The position numbers and the translations under genes are program-made. 64,000 bases of DNA from Calendula officinalis (lineage: Eukaryota > Streptophyta > Magnoliopsida > Asterales > Asteraceae), in assembly GCA_963853835.1 (NCBI GenBank), contig OY970823.1, positions 48,707,808-48,771,807 of the forward strand. Reading direction: 5' to 3'. The notes under the pieces were generated by a model that saw only the letters and a list, made by a program, of their open reading frames with translations, did no database searches and was not told the DNA's origin. Below, piece by piece: positions 20,570 through 32,629 of the stretch; within the stretch, counting starts at the first letter, position 1, and the number at the start of each line of letters is the position of its first letter.

Positions 20570-23500
20570 AGTTGGTATCAGAGCTCTGACTTGAGGGATT
20601 TGGGTTCGCAAGGGGCGAATTCAAACTCAAGTTTGAGTATCGAGTTTTTTCAAACGAGAAAAGAGTCAAATATTTTTCTGAGAAAAAGTTTCCACATCGA
20701 ACATACAGCATGTCACGTCGACCTCTCGCTTCCTACTGCCGGTAATATTTAAGAGTATTATTTAATTGAGATTTTGCTATATTCTGAGTATAGACGAGTA
20801 GCATATTCTGAGAATTTTCGGTTTATATCCTGAGAGAATTACTTGTGATTGTATGGCTAAACATATATGTATATAGATATACTATTATGAGATTCCATAA
20901 TTTTGTTAATAATTTAGAGCTTAATTTGAGCATAATTTGAGCATAATTTCGATTTTTATTCTTGGAGTTCTATATTTATATATATGAAAAATATATACTG
21001 GAGAAATGTGAAATTATAAATACTAATGAGAAAATAATAAAAGTTTCAATTTAGAGGAACACCTAATAGAGTTGAAATGAGATTTTATAAGTTTTGAGAA
21101 ATTTTAACCAAGAGTGTAATAACGGGATATTAATTTATGTTTCGCATGCTTTGAGTAAATAAGAAAAGGGAAAATTATTAACATTAAAGAGGAGTATTAA
21201 ATTTTCGTATTGGGAAAATATTAAAAACTTTCATGTGGGAGAAAACACTTAATAGACCGAGTCATTTAATCGAGTAAATCGGAGATTAGTAAATCAAATT
21301 GATTAAGAATATTTTTAAGAGGATTTACCAAGTTGAGTAAAAGAGAGAATTATTAAGTCAATAAAATGGGAAATAATTACATTTAGCTAAACGAGAATTA
21401 TTAACATGATCTAAAAGAGAATTATTGATCAGGATTAAAAGAGAAGTTATCTAAATGAGAAATTAAAAATTTTCGTGAATACAACGAATCACGAGATATA
21501 ATAGTTAAGCAGATTCCATATTAAGGTCAACAAGTTAGTATTTATTTAAATTGAGATAAAATGGGAAAAACATTTCGAGTAAGTAGGTTAAATTTAAAGT
21601 GCAAAACTAAATGTGGATGACAAGTTAAATGACAGATTAATGAGTTCGCACTGATGGCTTAAAATAAACTATGTAAGTTTAATAGACTAATTAATTGGGA
21701 AATTGCTGAGTCAAATTAATCAGATATTATTGAAGCTCATCTTAAAGAGTAATTATATAAGAGGATTAAGAGGAAACTAACGTCATCAATTTGATGATGA
21801 TTTATTTAAAAACGAGTTAAAAGAACGATAAATTGAATCAAATTAAACGAGGGACGCAATAACTGAGAACTCTGATCAAAAAGATATTAATCGACATGCT
21901 CACAAATTACAATAAATTTAATATAATTGTGAAGAGGATATAAGTTATATTTATGAGGAATGATAAATGGCATATCCAAATGAAAAGTTTAAAAGGAGAT
22001 TTGTATTGTGAAAATAACTAAATGGAAATATTTCTATGAATCTGAGTTATCCGAGTATCGCGTACGAGACTAAATATACGCATGACTTTCTAAATAATGT
22101 TTATGAGGTTTTGAGTACCCCAGCTGAGTGCAATCTGTATTTATCAGATATTGAAAGTACACTTTTCTTTCTTCTGAGTGTGATTTGTTTTGGATTATTT
22201 TATGTGTGGGAAGTTGTGAACTTTGGGATTGACTCGTGACCAAACAAAAGCATGTGTCGAAAGTAATAGAGGGCCCCTATTACCGTACACACATGACTTT
22301 TGGTTGGTTAGGGGGAGATTTTAAGGGGAACGATGGACCAATGCTTGTTATGGTGAATTTAGTATGTGTATCCTAATTGTTTGTGTGACTACATAATTGC
22401 TTGTTTATTTTGGTAGACAATACTAGTTCCAAACTCGAGGACGAGTTTTTCTCCAAGTGGAGTTGAGTAGGGGTAAAAAGGAAAATTGTCAAGAAATAAT
22501 TATCATTAATTATTAATTATAAATAATATGAGCGTGATGCTTATGCAGAGAGATTTTGTTGGTATGAATTTAAAGTGCGAAATCTAGTTACATATAACTG
22601 ATCAAATAAATTATAAGAGTAACTATCAAATCAAGCAGTTGAGAATAATTAAATTTATTCTATGGGTAATTATAGAGTTTACAACAAAATGATAGATCAG
22701 GTTACTGGAGAAATTAACAAATCAAGTTAATTGGGTTGAATGAATATCGTGCAAAAGGGAAGTAGTAATACTACAATTATATACAAAAATAAGACAGTAT
22801 ACTTATTCTTGAGTGGATATAAAGGTGATAATGAGAAATCATTAAATTAAAGTGATGAAAACTTATTAACGAGTCGAATATGAGAAAACTGCTACAATGG
22901 AATTTTGAAGAAAATGAGTTATTATTAAAACGAGCTAAATGATAAAATTTTATTTTTATTAATTACGGAGTAATTTTGAGTTATAAGAAATTTACAAATC
23001 GAGTTACATAAGCAAATTAATAAAATGAGTCAAAAGAGAAAAGTATTAAATTAACGGGAAGTTTTATTCAAATTTTTGAAGTATTATAAGTGTTATGAGT
23101 TTTGAGGTATTATAAAATTATATGAGAAAACTCTATTTATGAATAATTATTAAACTGGAGATGAGAACCTATTAAAGGAAATTAAATGGCAAGATCGTTA
23201 ATTTGAGCTATTTAAAGGGTTATCAACATTGGTAATATGCAAACCTAATAGAATAAGGTAGCAATATAATGTTAAAGAAGAGTTACTGTGAGAACCAATA
23301 ACGCGGATTGAGAGAGAAGTATCAGTCCAAGTACTATAAATTAGTAAATTGGAACCTGCGAGGAATAATAAGAATGAGTAAAAATGTGATGTATACCTAA
23401 TGCTATTACTTGTAAATAGTATTACCTTATGAGTTGTTACTGAGTTAGAGTTTTGGGTTTGCTTCTGAGTTAAGGCTTATAAGTTTACTCCTGAGTTATA

Positions 23501-24378
23501 CATTTCTGAGTGTTACTCCTGAGATATGTATTGAGTTTATTTCTGAGTGGGACTTCTGAGTTATATTTCCAGATCACATTTTGGAGTTATATACCTGAGT
23601 ATATGAGAATTCTGTGTGATATGTATATTCCTTGTGATTTGTTTGCATGGTTTTTATATTAATTGATAATGGTGTAAACCGCTAGATTATTTATTATGAC
23701 TGTTAACAAACTGTTGACCCATAGAGTAGCGGACCTTGAAATGCCACTTATTGGTAGAGATTACCCATAATAAGATTATAATTGAGGATAAAATGTAAGA
23801 GGAATAATTTGTTGGAATTGTGCGAGATATTTTTCCCATAAAAACTTATTGTATCGCCATGAGAGGGCCGAGTATGATTACGAGCACGGATTAGATGACC
23901 GAGTACCACGCCGAGATCACCTGTCGCCACAAACCAAACCGTAACAAATCCCCAAGTGGAGTTGAATCGGAGATTCAACGCAACGTTAACCACCGAGTGC
24001 AGCAACTGTGTCAGACTACGAGAACAAGAAGACGCCTTCAGCAGAGTATCGTGGGTTATTTTTGTACTCGCTATCGATATCATTTTCTGTTTGAGATAAA
24101 CCGAGATCCTTAGAGAGCGTTTCGATTTTAAACTTTTAACCTTATCTTTTTGCACCGTTAGAGACGGGAGATTGTATGAGCAGTTGCAAGAGCCAAAGCT
24201 GATTTTGATCGAGTAGGTCACCCTGAGGAGTTTACTTTTCATTCCCAACCCCATCGTTTTGTTCCTATCTGAGAATGTGTGTTGTTGGCGAGCATGAGTC
24301 CGAGGTGCTGGACCGCTACCCTGAGCTTCTTCCGAGCCATGACTTCGGGGACGAAGTCTATTTTAAGTGGAGTTGAGT
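20570..24378 (+). other. Interior of the nested gypsy-type element, non-coding
   Basis: AT-rich, with many GAGAATTATTAA and CTGAGTT words and no frame resembling gag or pol. A GACGAGTT...AAGTGGAGTTGAG stretch at about 22432-22471 repeats the end motif GACGAAGTC...AAGTGGAGTTGAG at 24350-24378, and CCAAGTGGAGTTGA recurs near 23952. The interior may therefore contain remains of more than one 3' end. Confidence 0.75.
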
Positions 24379-27205
24379 TGTAACGCCCCCAAATTTGTAT
24401 CGATTAAATAATATTATTTTAATCACATTTTATTTTATTCATAATTAAATTTATTATTTAAACGACATTTAGTTAGACGGTTCTTATTATTTAGTCGACT
24501 TGTAGTTAGACGCTTAAAATTATTTAGACGTCCGTATTTTATTAAAGAATAATTATTTAGTTCGTCTCAATTTGGACCGGTTGTTAAACGTATGAGTTGC
24601 GTGGTAATCATTTGAGTCGAGCCGGCCAATAGGCCTAGGCCAATTACCACTTGTTACTAATGTGTGATCCCAAATACAAAGCTTAGCCCAATCGAATAAT
24701 AGAGCTAGGGGCCCGAGATTAAGAATATTTAAACCCATAATCAAACCTTAAACCACCCTAATTGATTCTTGCGCCGTTCGTTTCCCCAAAGCTAGAACTA
24801 CCAATTTTTCTTTTGTCTCATCATGCGTGAGTTCCCTTCCGGTCAAAAGTGGTAAACGGCAAGGGTCATGTTTGTGTTGTGGATATTGTTGTTGCGTGAG
24901 AAAGGTAGAAACAATTCGAATTAATTATTGATTCTACGGCTGGACAAAAGGTAATCAAACAATTAATTATTTATAAGGGGCTGGATGAAATTTAGTTCTA
25001 CGGCAAGCAGGTGGCGTCAATATGAGTTTGTTAATATGAGCTAAAGATTTTAAATTAGTGGGGCGGTGGAAATGGTTTTGTGGCAGTGAGTTGTCATAAG
25101 GGTAGTAGCAATTTAATTAGTTTGGTTGACAATGTCAAGAATAATTTTGATGGCAAGATGTAAGGATTTTGAGGTTGGGAGATGGCCACGTGTGGTTGGC
25201 AAAGAAGCAATGTAACCATCTTTTGGTTAAATTGAGATGGCCACGCAGTAAGAGGGACTGCCATGGTAGTGGCGGTTGTTTGGCTCGAACTTTGGATATT
25301 TTTGTTCGTGTCTCTCGCATATTGACTCGTAGGGTATAATTTCTTGGCCCTTTATTTATAGTTTAATGGTGTTTCTTTAATTGTTGTGTTTCGGTGTTTA
25401 GGATCTAGGTTTCTAGATTAAGAGTTATTATTTTCGTGAGCTGTGATTCAGGGTTTTGGGTCACTGAATTTTATGATGTCGGGTTAAAGGTTTGGGTAAA
25501 AACCGTTGTTGAATTGGCTAAACGTTTTATCAATCAAAAAACCCGGAAACCGAACCTTAGGGTTATTGGTTCCCTAAACCGAGAAAGAGTTTTAAAAAGA
25601 AAGACTAGATCAGTTTCAAACATGTTTCTGAGTTAAAAACGAGTTTAGGGGCTGTCGGGTGCCTCGGGAATCAACGGGTTGGTGTCGGGATTCAAAATGG
25701 GTTTTAAATCAACAAACTAAATTCTGGCAGAATCTGTCCTCTGAGTTCGGGGCTGTTTTTATCACACTTAAAATATGTTTTTGGATTTTTGGCCCGTGCT
25801 GGTCACTTGTTTTCTGAGTTAGCTTTTCGATGCCGCAACCCTCTCGTCAATCCGAATTACGGTTTAAAAGTTATAGTCGATTTAGTATGCTGCTGTTAGG
25901 AAGATGACATGTTCAGCATGTCTGTCTTGCATCACTGTTTTGAGACACTTAGAGTCTGTTTTGGCCAGTGACCGTCTCACAGTAAATTGTAGTTCTGATT
26001 GTCTTCTAGCCATGGTAAAACGATGGGGAAAATCTAATGAACCGTTTAGGAGTTATGGCAGTTTCCGTGAGACTGACGGGGGCTGCCAGTTTTCTGAAAT
26101 AAGCCCTCGGGTAGGATTTTAATTCCGGGTTTCGTTTTTTTGGTTTTAGGACCGTCTAGGAGATAACGTGCTGTCCTTCTGATTGTCGGGAACCCTTTGG
26201 AGCTTACGTTTCTCGAGGTGAGTATTCTCACCGTGTATTCAGTTTTAACGTTATACATGCATGACTTACGTGTTATATTACTTGCACCTTAATTGTTATC
26301 TGAGCTTGATCTGTTATCTGAGTATCTGAGCAGCTGTTGATTTATTTTAATCTGAGACATTGTGCCTGGGTAACCGAGCTCGGCACAGGGTCATTCTGTG
26401 CTACTACTTGCTAGGGCATCTGAGATAATTATGTTAAAGAGATAATAAAACATAATAACACACATCTGAGTTTTTGGCTATATGCCTGGGATCACCTCCC
26501 GTCTGAGTTTTTGGGATTATTCCCGTCTGAGTTATTATCTGACTTGACACCGAAGAGCACTGGTGTCAGACGTTTTGACTTGGCACCGAAGAGTACTGGT
26601 GCCAGGCCTTGATTTTGGGATTATTCCCGTCTGAGTTTATATCTGACTTGACACCGAAGAGCACTGGTGTCAGACGTTTTGACTTGGCACCGAAGATTAC
26701 TGGTGCCAGGCCTTTTGACTCAACACCGAAGAGTACAGGTGTTGAGGTGGTGTGAGGCGGGTCGAGGTTGATCTCTCGCCCCAAGTCACACTAGCGCGCT
26801 ATATAAATAAAATCTGAGTAATAAAATCTGAGAAATAAATCTGAGTAATTAATCGAGTAGATTCTGAGTAGGAGTACACCGATGTGCCCTCATGTGTTGT
26901 ATGTTATGATTGTTTGCATTTTGAGAATTATTCACTCAGCTTCCCCAGCTGACCCAAACTTTCCCCCACATTGTTTCAGGTACCAGCAAAGGAAAGGAGA
27001 AGGTGGACGGTTGGCCGCTGTATCTTTTTATTACTGATGTGGACATCATTTAATATTTTAAAACACTTTACTTTATCTTAACTATTTCCGCAATAAATAC
27101 GTTTTAAATGTTAAATATTAATATCTGAGATTTATTTATGGGACCTTTTGATTATAATTTTATTTTCAAAAATTTTAAAAATCTTGTAAATTTTAGGGTG
27201 TTACA
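24379..27205 (+). repeat. Right LTR of the nested gypsy-type element
   Basis: Same length as the left LTR, with no difference in the parts compared. Confidence 0.93.
26545..26744 (+). repeat. Five-unit hairpin array, copy in the right LTR
   Basis: Second copy of the array at 19909-20108, shifted by 6636. Confidence 0.92.
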
Positions 27206-27210
27206 GATTC

Positions 27211-28105
27211 ATACCGTGTGCTAACGGATACTCTAAGTGAGTCCGGTGTTACCAAAAAATCCATGTGAACCAACCAAAATGCAACATCTTTTAAAGAGCT
27301 GATCAAATTGCACATGAGCGTATTAGACCACTCTCAAATTACTCCTATGATCTGCTATATCCAGCATGATCTTCCCCGGAGCCACCGACAATATAGGAAC
27401 TAAAAGGTGAGGGTCCCTAGGTCTAGGTGAGCAGAATCAAGTATCATGGGATCTTGATTGGGGTGCGCTGAGGTAAAAATTGAGAGGGGGTATGAAGTAT
27501 GGGGTGCAGATCAGCTTATCACATGGTAAAAACAAAAACGAGGGTGTGGTTGAAAATGAAAAGGTGAGTTGAGTGAGGAGCGTGTGTGAAAGGGTTAAAG
27601 AAAACGGAAAACCCTCCCTAAACCGAACAAATGACAGGGTAACCTCATCTATATCGGATTGCATATTTTTCTTTCTGATTAAGACATCATGGACCCAGTG
27701 ATGCAATGCACAACCCCCACTGACCACTCAAGTACAAAAAGTACTTGTTTCAAAATCACGGAGATAACCACATCCACTGTCGACATCTCATTTGGAGATT
27801 GTTGATATTGAAAAAGAGGACCCACCTCCAGTCCTCGCCTTCGTTTGTCCACATATAGAGTTTAGAACCGAATTAAATTTCTCTAGGACACAGGCACTCT
27901 ACCAAGCATATCTTTGAGATATTGTCGGAACATTCATAGTGATACCAAAATTATTGGTATTCCACGATGATTGAATGGAAATCCTAACAGTGCTAACTCA
28001 ATGCCAACACTGAACGTAGGTCACACAGTTTCTGTAACTGTTGTGCTAACAGGCAATCTATGTGATCCTGGGTTACCCTGATACATTCTTGTGCGAAGAT
28101 CAGAC
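27211..28105 (+). other. 3' non-coding region of element A, right of the nested insertion
   Basis: Continues element A after the duplicated GATTC. No coding frame is supported; a 96-codon minus-strand frame at 27437-27727 has no recognisable motif. Confidence 0.5.
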
Positions 28106-28244
28106 GACCGTACTCCATTCTTATCAACAACGGTCACTATGTCTGATAAAAAATCTGATGACTGTACTTCAATTTTATCAACAACAGTCAATAAATCAGA
28201 TAAGGGATTCTATGACCGTACTCCAACATTATCAACAACGGTCA
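28106..28244 (+). repeat. Three-unit hairpin array near the 3' end of element A
   Basis: Units contain ACT(C/T)CA..TTATCAAC between paired arms GACCGT/ACGGTC (28106-28135), TGACTGT/ACAGTCA (28159-28190) and TGACCGT/ACGGTCA (28213-28244). The middle pair switches from C-G to T-A on both arms. Confidence 0.85.
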
Positions 28245-28570
28245 GAAAATCCACAACATATCAACATTCCGCACTGCTTCAACTTCAACAAACATCAGGA
28301 ACCAAGGATCTGCAGCAAATCGACAAACGCCACAACTTCAAGAAAGGACTTCCGCTGCTAACCGCTCTATCTATGGGTCTACATTCAGTCGATTTGCATG
28401 AAGTCTTCTGGAATACTTTATATTGGTTGAAAAGCCGATTAAAAGTATGTCTGTCACTGATGATTAAAGGTTGATGCTGTTTTATCAACATAACTGCTCA
28501 ACGGTTCAATTCTCAGCTCCAGCCTTACAAACACAGAAGTCTTCAAAGATATGCAACCTAGTCTACTATT

Positions 28571-28584
28571 ACAAAGGGGGAGAT
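28571..28584 (+). promoter_or_regulatory. Polypurine tract of element A
   Basis: ACAAAGGGGGAGAT directly before the right LTR; the primer for plus-strand DNA synthesis in this type of element. Confidence 0.9.
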
Positions 28585-28888
28585 TGTTAGGTACTAGAAA
28601 GTTGTAATAGATAGTCTAGGGGGTAAAGTGTAACATTGTATATATGTTAAGTTTTATTTAGGAAATGGTCCTAACTAACAAGGAATTAAGCCATGGTATA
28701 AATAACAAAGTGTAAGGCTTAATTCCTTAACTTTTGCACATTAATCAAATTCTAATTCACAGCAATTGTTCTCTCCCATCTCTCTTCTTTCTCTCACTAA
28801 AAGCCCTAATCCATCTTCTTCACTTTTCTCCTCAAAATCATCATCAAACACCATTTAATGGATTGATTCAGTGTTATTGTCCTTTTCA
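28585..28888 (+). repeat. Right LTR of element A
   Basis: 304 bp, differing from the left LTR at about three positions (C to A after TATAAATA, one extra C in AAAAGCCC, G to C before CTTTTCA). Confidence 0.95.
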
Positions 28889-29040
28889 GAATATATCACC
28901 AATAGGGTAATCATTCGTTGGTGATCATACAAAATGAAAACTAGCAACGTGTAATTTTAAGTTTCCGTAAAATATCACCAATTGGAGTAATTGTTGTTGG
29001 TAATCGCACAAAATGGAAACTACCAAGTACCAACCAATAT
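28889..29040. repeat. Two units of the 80-90 bp repeat flanking element A
   Basis: ATATCACCAAT, TAATCNNACAAAATG, AAACTA-CAA words occur twice and match 12075-12159 on the other side of element A. Confidence 0.65.
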
Positions 29041-29808
29041 CATTTGTTTGTAAATTAATTAGGTGGTTGGTATTTTATTTATTTGTTTTTTTTTTTTTTT
29101 AATGGCAACAAAGGAGATCGGGTATTTTATTAATATAAAGAATTTGAAAAATGGAAGTCACTATCTAACATTAAAAACTATTTTATTAATAACGACTCGA
29201 GAAACTACACAATCATGCTTTAATGGGACATAAACTTGAATTAGATATATAAGTAGCAAAAACACTACTAATAATTGAAAAGAGAACTGATATTTATACC
29301 ACGAAAAGTACTTCTCATACCACAGTGTATAAAAATAAAGTAGATTGTATAATATGTTAAAACATTAATTGTATTATAGGAAGTAATTTGTGTGATGTCG
29401 ATATTACCCCTAAATGAAAATGGGATACATAAATGAAGAAAACAAGGTTTTTCAAATTATATATGTTAAGATTACGAAATACAAGTATTTTATAGTGGAT
29501 TTTAGTTTAGTAATTTGGACAATAACCAAAATAATAGTTACACAAAGATCACTAAAAACATTGCTAACACGCATGTGGTCTTATACAATCAAGGAACACA
29601 CCTTTTATGGCTGAATAGACAACGATACTCAATATCTTCAAATATGAACCTTATACACGAATGCTAAATCAATGATTCATCTTGGAGCGGTGTGTTTCTT
29701 ATCTAGAAAGTAGAGAGCGATATGAGTGAATAGCTATCCGTTAGAAAAATCGACCCAATCATTCGCTAACCAACATGTTTTTGTATTCAATTCCTCCAAA
29801 AAGTAGGA
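29041..29808. other. Spacer before element C
   Basis: AT-rich with a T15 run near 29085-29100; nothing coding recognised. Confidence 0.45.
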
Positions 29809-29813
29809 TTTGT

Positions 29814-29975
29814 TCTTAGTAAATATATAGAAGATTATGTGAATATTATATATTAGGATAGTTGTTAGCTTTTATGGTAGATATTCTTACCTTGTATTGT
29901 ATCCATTCTCCCTATATTAAGGGATCACGATTGTTCAATGAAATTCATTCAAAATCAATATCATAACCACTGTTA
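29814..29975 (+). repeat. Left LTR of element C
   Basis: 162 bp, identical to the right LTR. Confidence 0.93.
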
Positions 29976-29987
29976 TGGTATCAGAGC
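29976..29987 (+). promoter_or_regulatory. Primer-binding site of element C
   Basis: TGGTATCAGAGC, complementary to initiator tRNA-Met, abuts the LTR. Confidence 0.92.
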
Positions 29988-30047
29988 CACCTCCACAATA
30001 ACCCTAGCAGCCGTCTCTTTGATTAAGCTTTCATCTTCGACTTAGCT

Positions 30048-30701
30048 ATGGCTCCGTCGACAGAAACAACACCCAAACAAACAAACCTTCATCCCGTTTA
30101 CACGGTGACGAATATCCAGAATAAAGTACGGATACTCGATGGTACGAAGGTTACGTATTCTTCGTGGGTTAAGCTCTTCAAGTTACACGCTAGAGGTTAC
30201 AAAGTACTCCACCACTTCGACGGTACAAGACCGCCGGCCGCCACCGATGAGAAATATGAAACGTGGGCGGAGATAGATGCAATCGTATTACAATGGATCT
30301 ACGGAACGTTGTCTAACGATCTTCTAGTCCGAGTCCTTGATGCCGAAGCTACCGCACACGATGCGGGGGTCAAAATTCGGGACATATTCCTCAACAATAA
30401 AGGATCCCGTGCCGCTGCTCTCGAGCACGAATTCACTAACCTCACCCTAGCCGCATGCTCATCGATGGACGAGTATTGCCAAAAACCGAAGGATCTCGCC
30501 GAACAATTGACGGACGTCGACAATCCGGTCAATGAAACACGCATGGTGCTACAGTTAGTTCGAGGTCTACCCTCGGAGTTTGACACAGTTGCTTCTTTCA
30601 TCAATCAAAGTTCCCCCAAGTGGGATGTCGCGTGTAGTATGTTGCAATTAGAACAACATCGTCAACAGCTCGTCAAAATACGAGTCAATCAGCTATGGTA
30701 A
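30048..30701 (+). CDS. Copia gag (UBN2-type capsid), 217 aa
   Basis: Starts at ATG 30048, 60 bases after the PBS. The content is that of a UBN2-type copia gag: KVRILDGTKVTYSSWVKLF near residue 30, DEYCQ and LVRGLPSEFDTVASFI near residue 175. It stops in KIRVNQLW and the next frame begins 7 bases earlier at 30695, so a frameshift separates gag from the downstream domains. Gag packs the element RNA into virus-like particles in the cytoplasm. Confidence 0.9.
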   Translation: MAPSTETTPKQTNLHPVYTVTNIQNKVRILDGTKVTYSSWVKLFKLHARGYKVLHHFDGTRPPAATDEKYETWAEIDAIVLQWIYGTLSNDLLVRVLDAEATAHDAGVKIRDIFLNNKGSRAAALEHEFTNLTLAACSSMDEYCQKPKDLAEQLTDVDNPVNETRMVLQLVRGLPSEFDTVASFINQSSPKWDVACSMLQLEQHRQQLVKIRVNQLW

Positions 30702-31438
30702 CCCCGTCTTCCGCTAAAAGTGACGCTGCCACATCACCCGCACACTCTACAGATCAACGTTCGTATAGTAGAGGACGAGGCCGTGGACGCTCCTACAATC
30801 GGGGGGGGGGGGGGGGGGGGGGGGGGCGCACGTCTAATTCGGGTCGTGGCAGGTCCTATTCCACGCATGCTCCACCACAAAACGCATACCCTCCATGGGC
30901 TTGGTGGGCACCGCCACCTTGCCCATACCCTACCCAAGGCGGTGGGTGGCCTGGTAACATTTGGCCCAACAATGCTGCTCCACAAAACACAAGTGCAAAA
31001 CCCAACAGTGCTTCGGCCCACATGGCACTTCAACAAGCAGGCACATCTAGTGCAAATGATGTTACGGCCCAAGCTACAAATGAGCAGCCCACACAAGATT
31101 ACAACGCACTTAATCCCACCGATATTGGAATGGCGTTTCAGGCAATGCACCTCAACTACCCCGATCCATCGTGGTACATGGATACTGGAGCCTCGTCTCA
31201 CTTAACCGCCGATGAAGGTAAAATTCATACTAAATTAACGCCATCAAGTATACCCGCTATTTTTGTTGCAATGGTACGGGTATTCCTATTAAAGGCTCCG
31301 GTAACGCCACCCATTACAATTACAAACTCAATAATATTCTTTACACCCCAAATATCATTAAAAATCTTTTATCGGTTCGTAAATTCACTCGTCATAATAA
31401 AGTTTCTCTTGAGTTTGACCCTTTCGGTTTTCCTGTGA
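30695..31438 (+). pseudogene. Copia gag C-terminus and protease start, frameshifted
   Basis: Arg/Gly-rich RNA-binding tail (SRGRGRGRSYNRGGGG) and a Pro/Trp-rich linker are followed by WYMDTGASSHLTAD, the active-site motif of the copia aspartic protease. No CCHC knuckle is seen between them. Just after 31215 the frame is lost and the rest of the protease reads in another frame until about 31435. A run of 26 G at 30801-30826 lies in the Gly tract. Confidence 0.85.
30801..30826 (+). repeat. G26 homopolymer within gag
   Basis: Twenty-six consecutive G residues in a Gly-coding stretch. It is either a real expansion, prone to G-quadruplex formation and slippage, or an assembly or sequencing artefact. 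Confidence 0.95.
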
Positions 31439-32433
31439 AGGATTTCAAGGATGGGAGGACTCTTTCCAGCCACAATAGTACGGGTGACTTATATCCCTTC
31501 ACCGCACCCGCTATTCCTCCATCAGTTTTTGTAGCCACCTCCACCACCGATCAATGGCACAACCGTCTCGGTCACCCCGGTGCTACAATTTTGGATTTTC
31601 TTCGTACTCGTTATTTTATTTCATGTAATAAGACAAACCATTCTACGGTTTGTCACTCGTGTCAAGTGTCGAAAAACAAACGTTTACCATTTTATGATTC
31701 TAATACGTCTACATTTGCTCCTTTTGATATTATTCATTGTGATTTGTGGACATCTCCCGTTAGTAGCAATTCCGGCTATAAATATTACATGGTGCTTATC
31801 GATAATTTTACTCAATATGTTTGGATATACCCCCTTAAATATAAGTCGGATACTTTTCTCAACTTTACAAAATTTCACAAACTTATAGTCACACAATTTA
31901 ATCGCAAAATCAAATCTTTTCAATGTGACTTAGGGGGGGAATTTGATAATAACGAGTTTAAAACTTTTGCCTCAAACAATGGACTTGTGTTCCGTTTCTC
32001 ATGTCCTCAAACATCACCTCAAAACGGCAAATCCGAGCGAATGATACGTCGTTTGAACGATATTGTTCGAGCTCTTCTATCACACGCCCAACTACCACCA
32101 AAGTTTTGGGTCGAGGCTCTCCATACCGCAACGTATATCCATAACATCCTTCCAACCAAACGCCTAAATTCACTTACCCCAACCTATGCCCTATACCTTC
32201 GCCACCCAACATACGACCACCTTAAAGTATTCGGGTGCGCATGTTACCCAAATACCTCCGCCACCCAACCCCACAAACTACACCCCCGATCCCTTCGTTG
32301 CATCTTTCTCGGTTACCCCACCAATTTCCGAGGATATCGATGTTACGATCCCACAACTGGGAAAGTTCTCATATCTAGACATGTCGTATTTGATACAACG
32401 ATCACAATACGACCCAATCATACACATTTCTAG
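31435..32433 (+). pseudogene. Copia integrase, 332-codon open part
   Basis: HHCC zinc domain (HNRLGH ... CHSCQ) at about residues 41-79. The DDE core shows DLWTSPV (first D), DLGGEFDN (second D, with L where N is usual) and SPQNGKSERM (E). The downstream RKLKVFGC-like part reads DHLKVFGCACYP and FLGYP. It inserts the cDNA into the genome. The frame starts within the preceding domain and ends before the Pro-rich linker, so it is a piece of the broken polyprotein. Confidence 0.92.
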
Positions 32434-32629
32434 ATGACCACACAATATCCACACCCTTTTTAAACCAAACTGCAACCACCACACCGTCACCCCACCTACC
32501 AGACCCGACCCCACCACCAAGCCAACCCAACTCCCAACCAAACTCCCCACCAAACTCCCCACCACACTCCCCACCAGCCGCACCCCCTCCCCACCACCCC
32601 ACATACCGCCCCCTGATAACACCCATCCC

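Larger units (their letters stand above)
17743..27205 (+). mobile_element. Young non-autonomous gypsy-type LTR element (LARD-like) nested in element A
   Basis: Two LTRs of exactly 2827 bp (17743-20569 and 24379-27205) start TGTAACGCCCCC and end GGTGTTACA. The target duplication GATTC is perfect (17738-17742 and 27206-27210). All segments I compared between LTRs are identical, with a constant offset of 6636. A PBS-like TTGGTATCAGAGCTC follows the left LTR. The 3809-bp interior encodes no gag or pol. LTR ends and the GACTTCGGGGACGAAGTC word before the right LTR resemble plant Tekay-type chromoviruses (inference). Large derivatives without genes are called LARDs. Identical LTRs imply very recent insertion. 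Confidence 0.93.
12165..28888 (+). mobile_element. Element A: non-autonomous copia-type LTR retrotransposon with coiled-coil ORF
   Basis: Complete element with LTRs at 12165-12467 and 28585-28888 and a perfect 5-bp duplication GAATA at 12160-12164 and 28889-28893. It has a primer-binding site complementary to initiator tRNA-Met and a polypurine tract AAAGGGGGAGA before the right LTR. The LTRs differ at about three sites. Between them lies one long ORF (13978-16491) but no gag zinc knuckle, protease, integrase or RT. The 16.7 kb length is inflated by a nested gypsy-type element (17743-27205); without it A is about 7.3 kb. It shares architecture with element B (48907-55713). Mobilisation in trans by an autonomous SIRE-like copia is inferred. 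Confidence 0.93.

Noticed and set aside
23748..24254. 168-codon minus-strand frame in the nested gypsy-type element
   Set aside because: No domain or motif, close to the 3' end of a non-coding element and on the opposite strand; best explained as chance.
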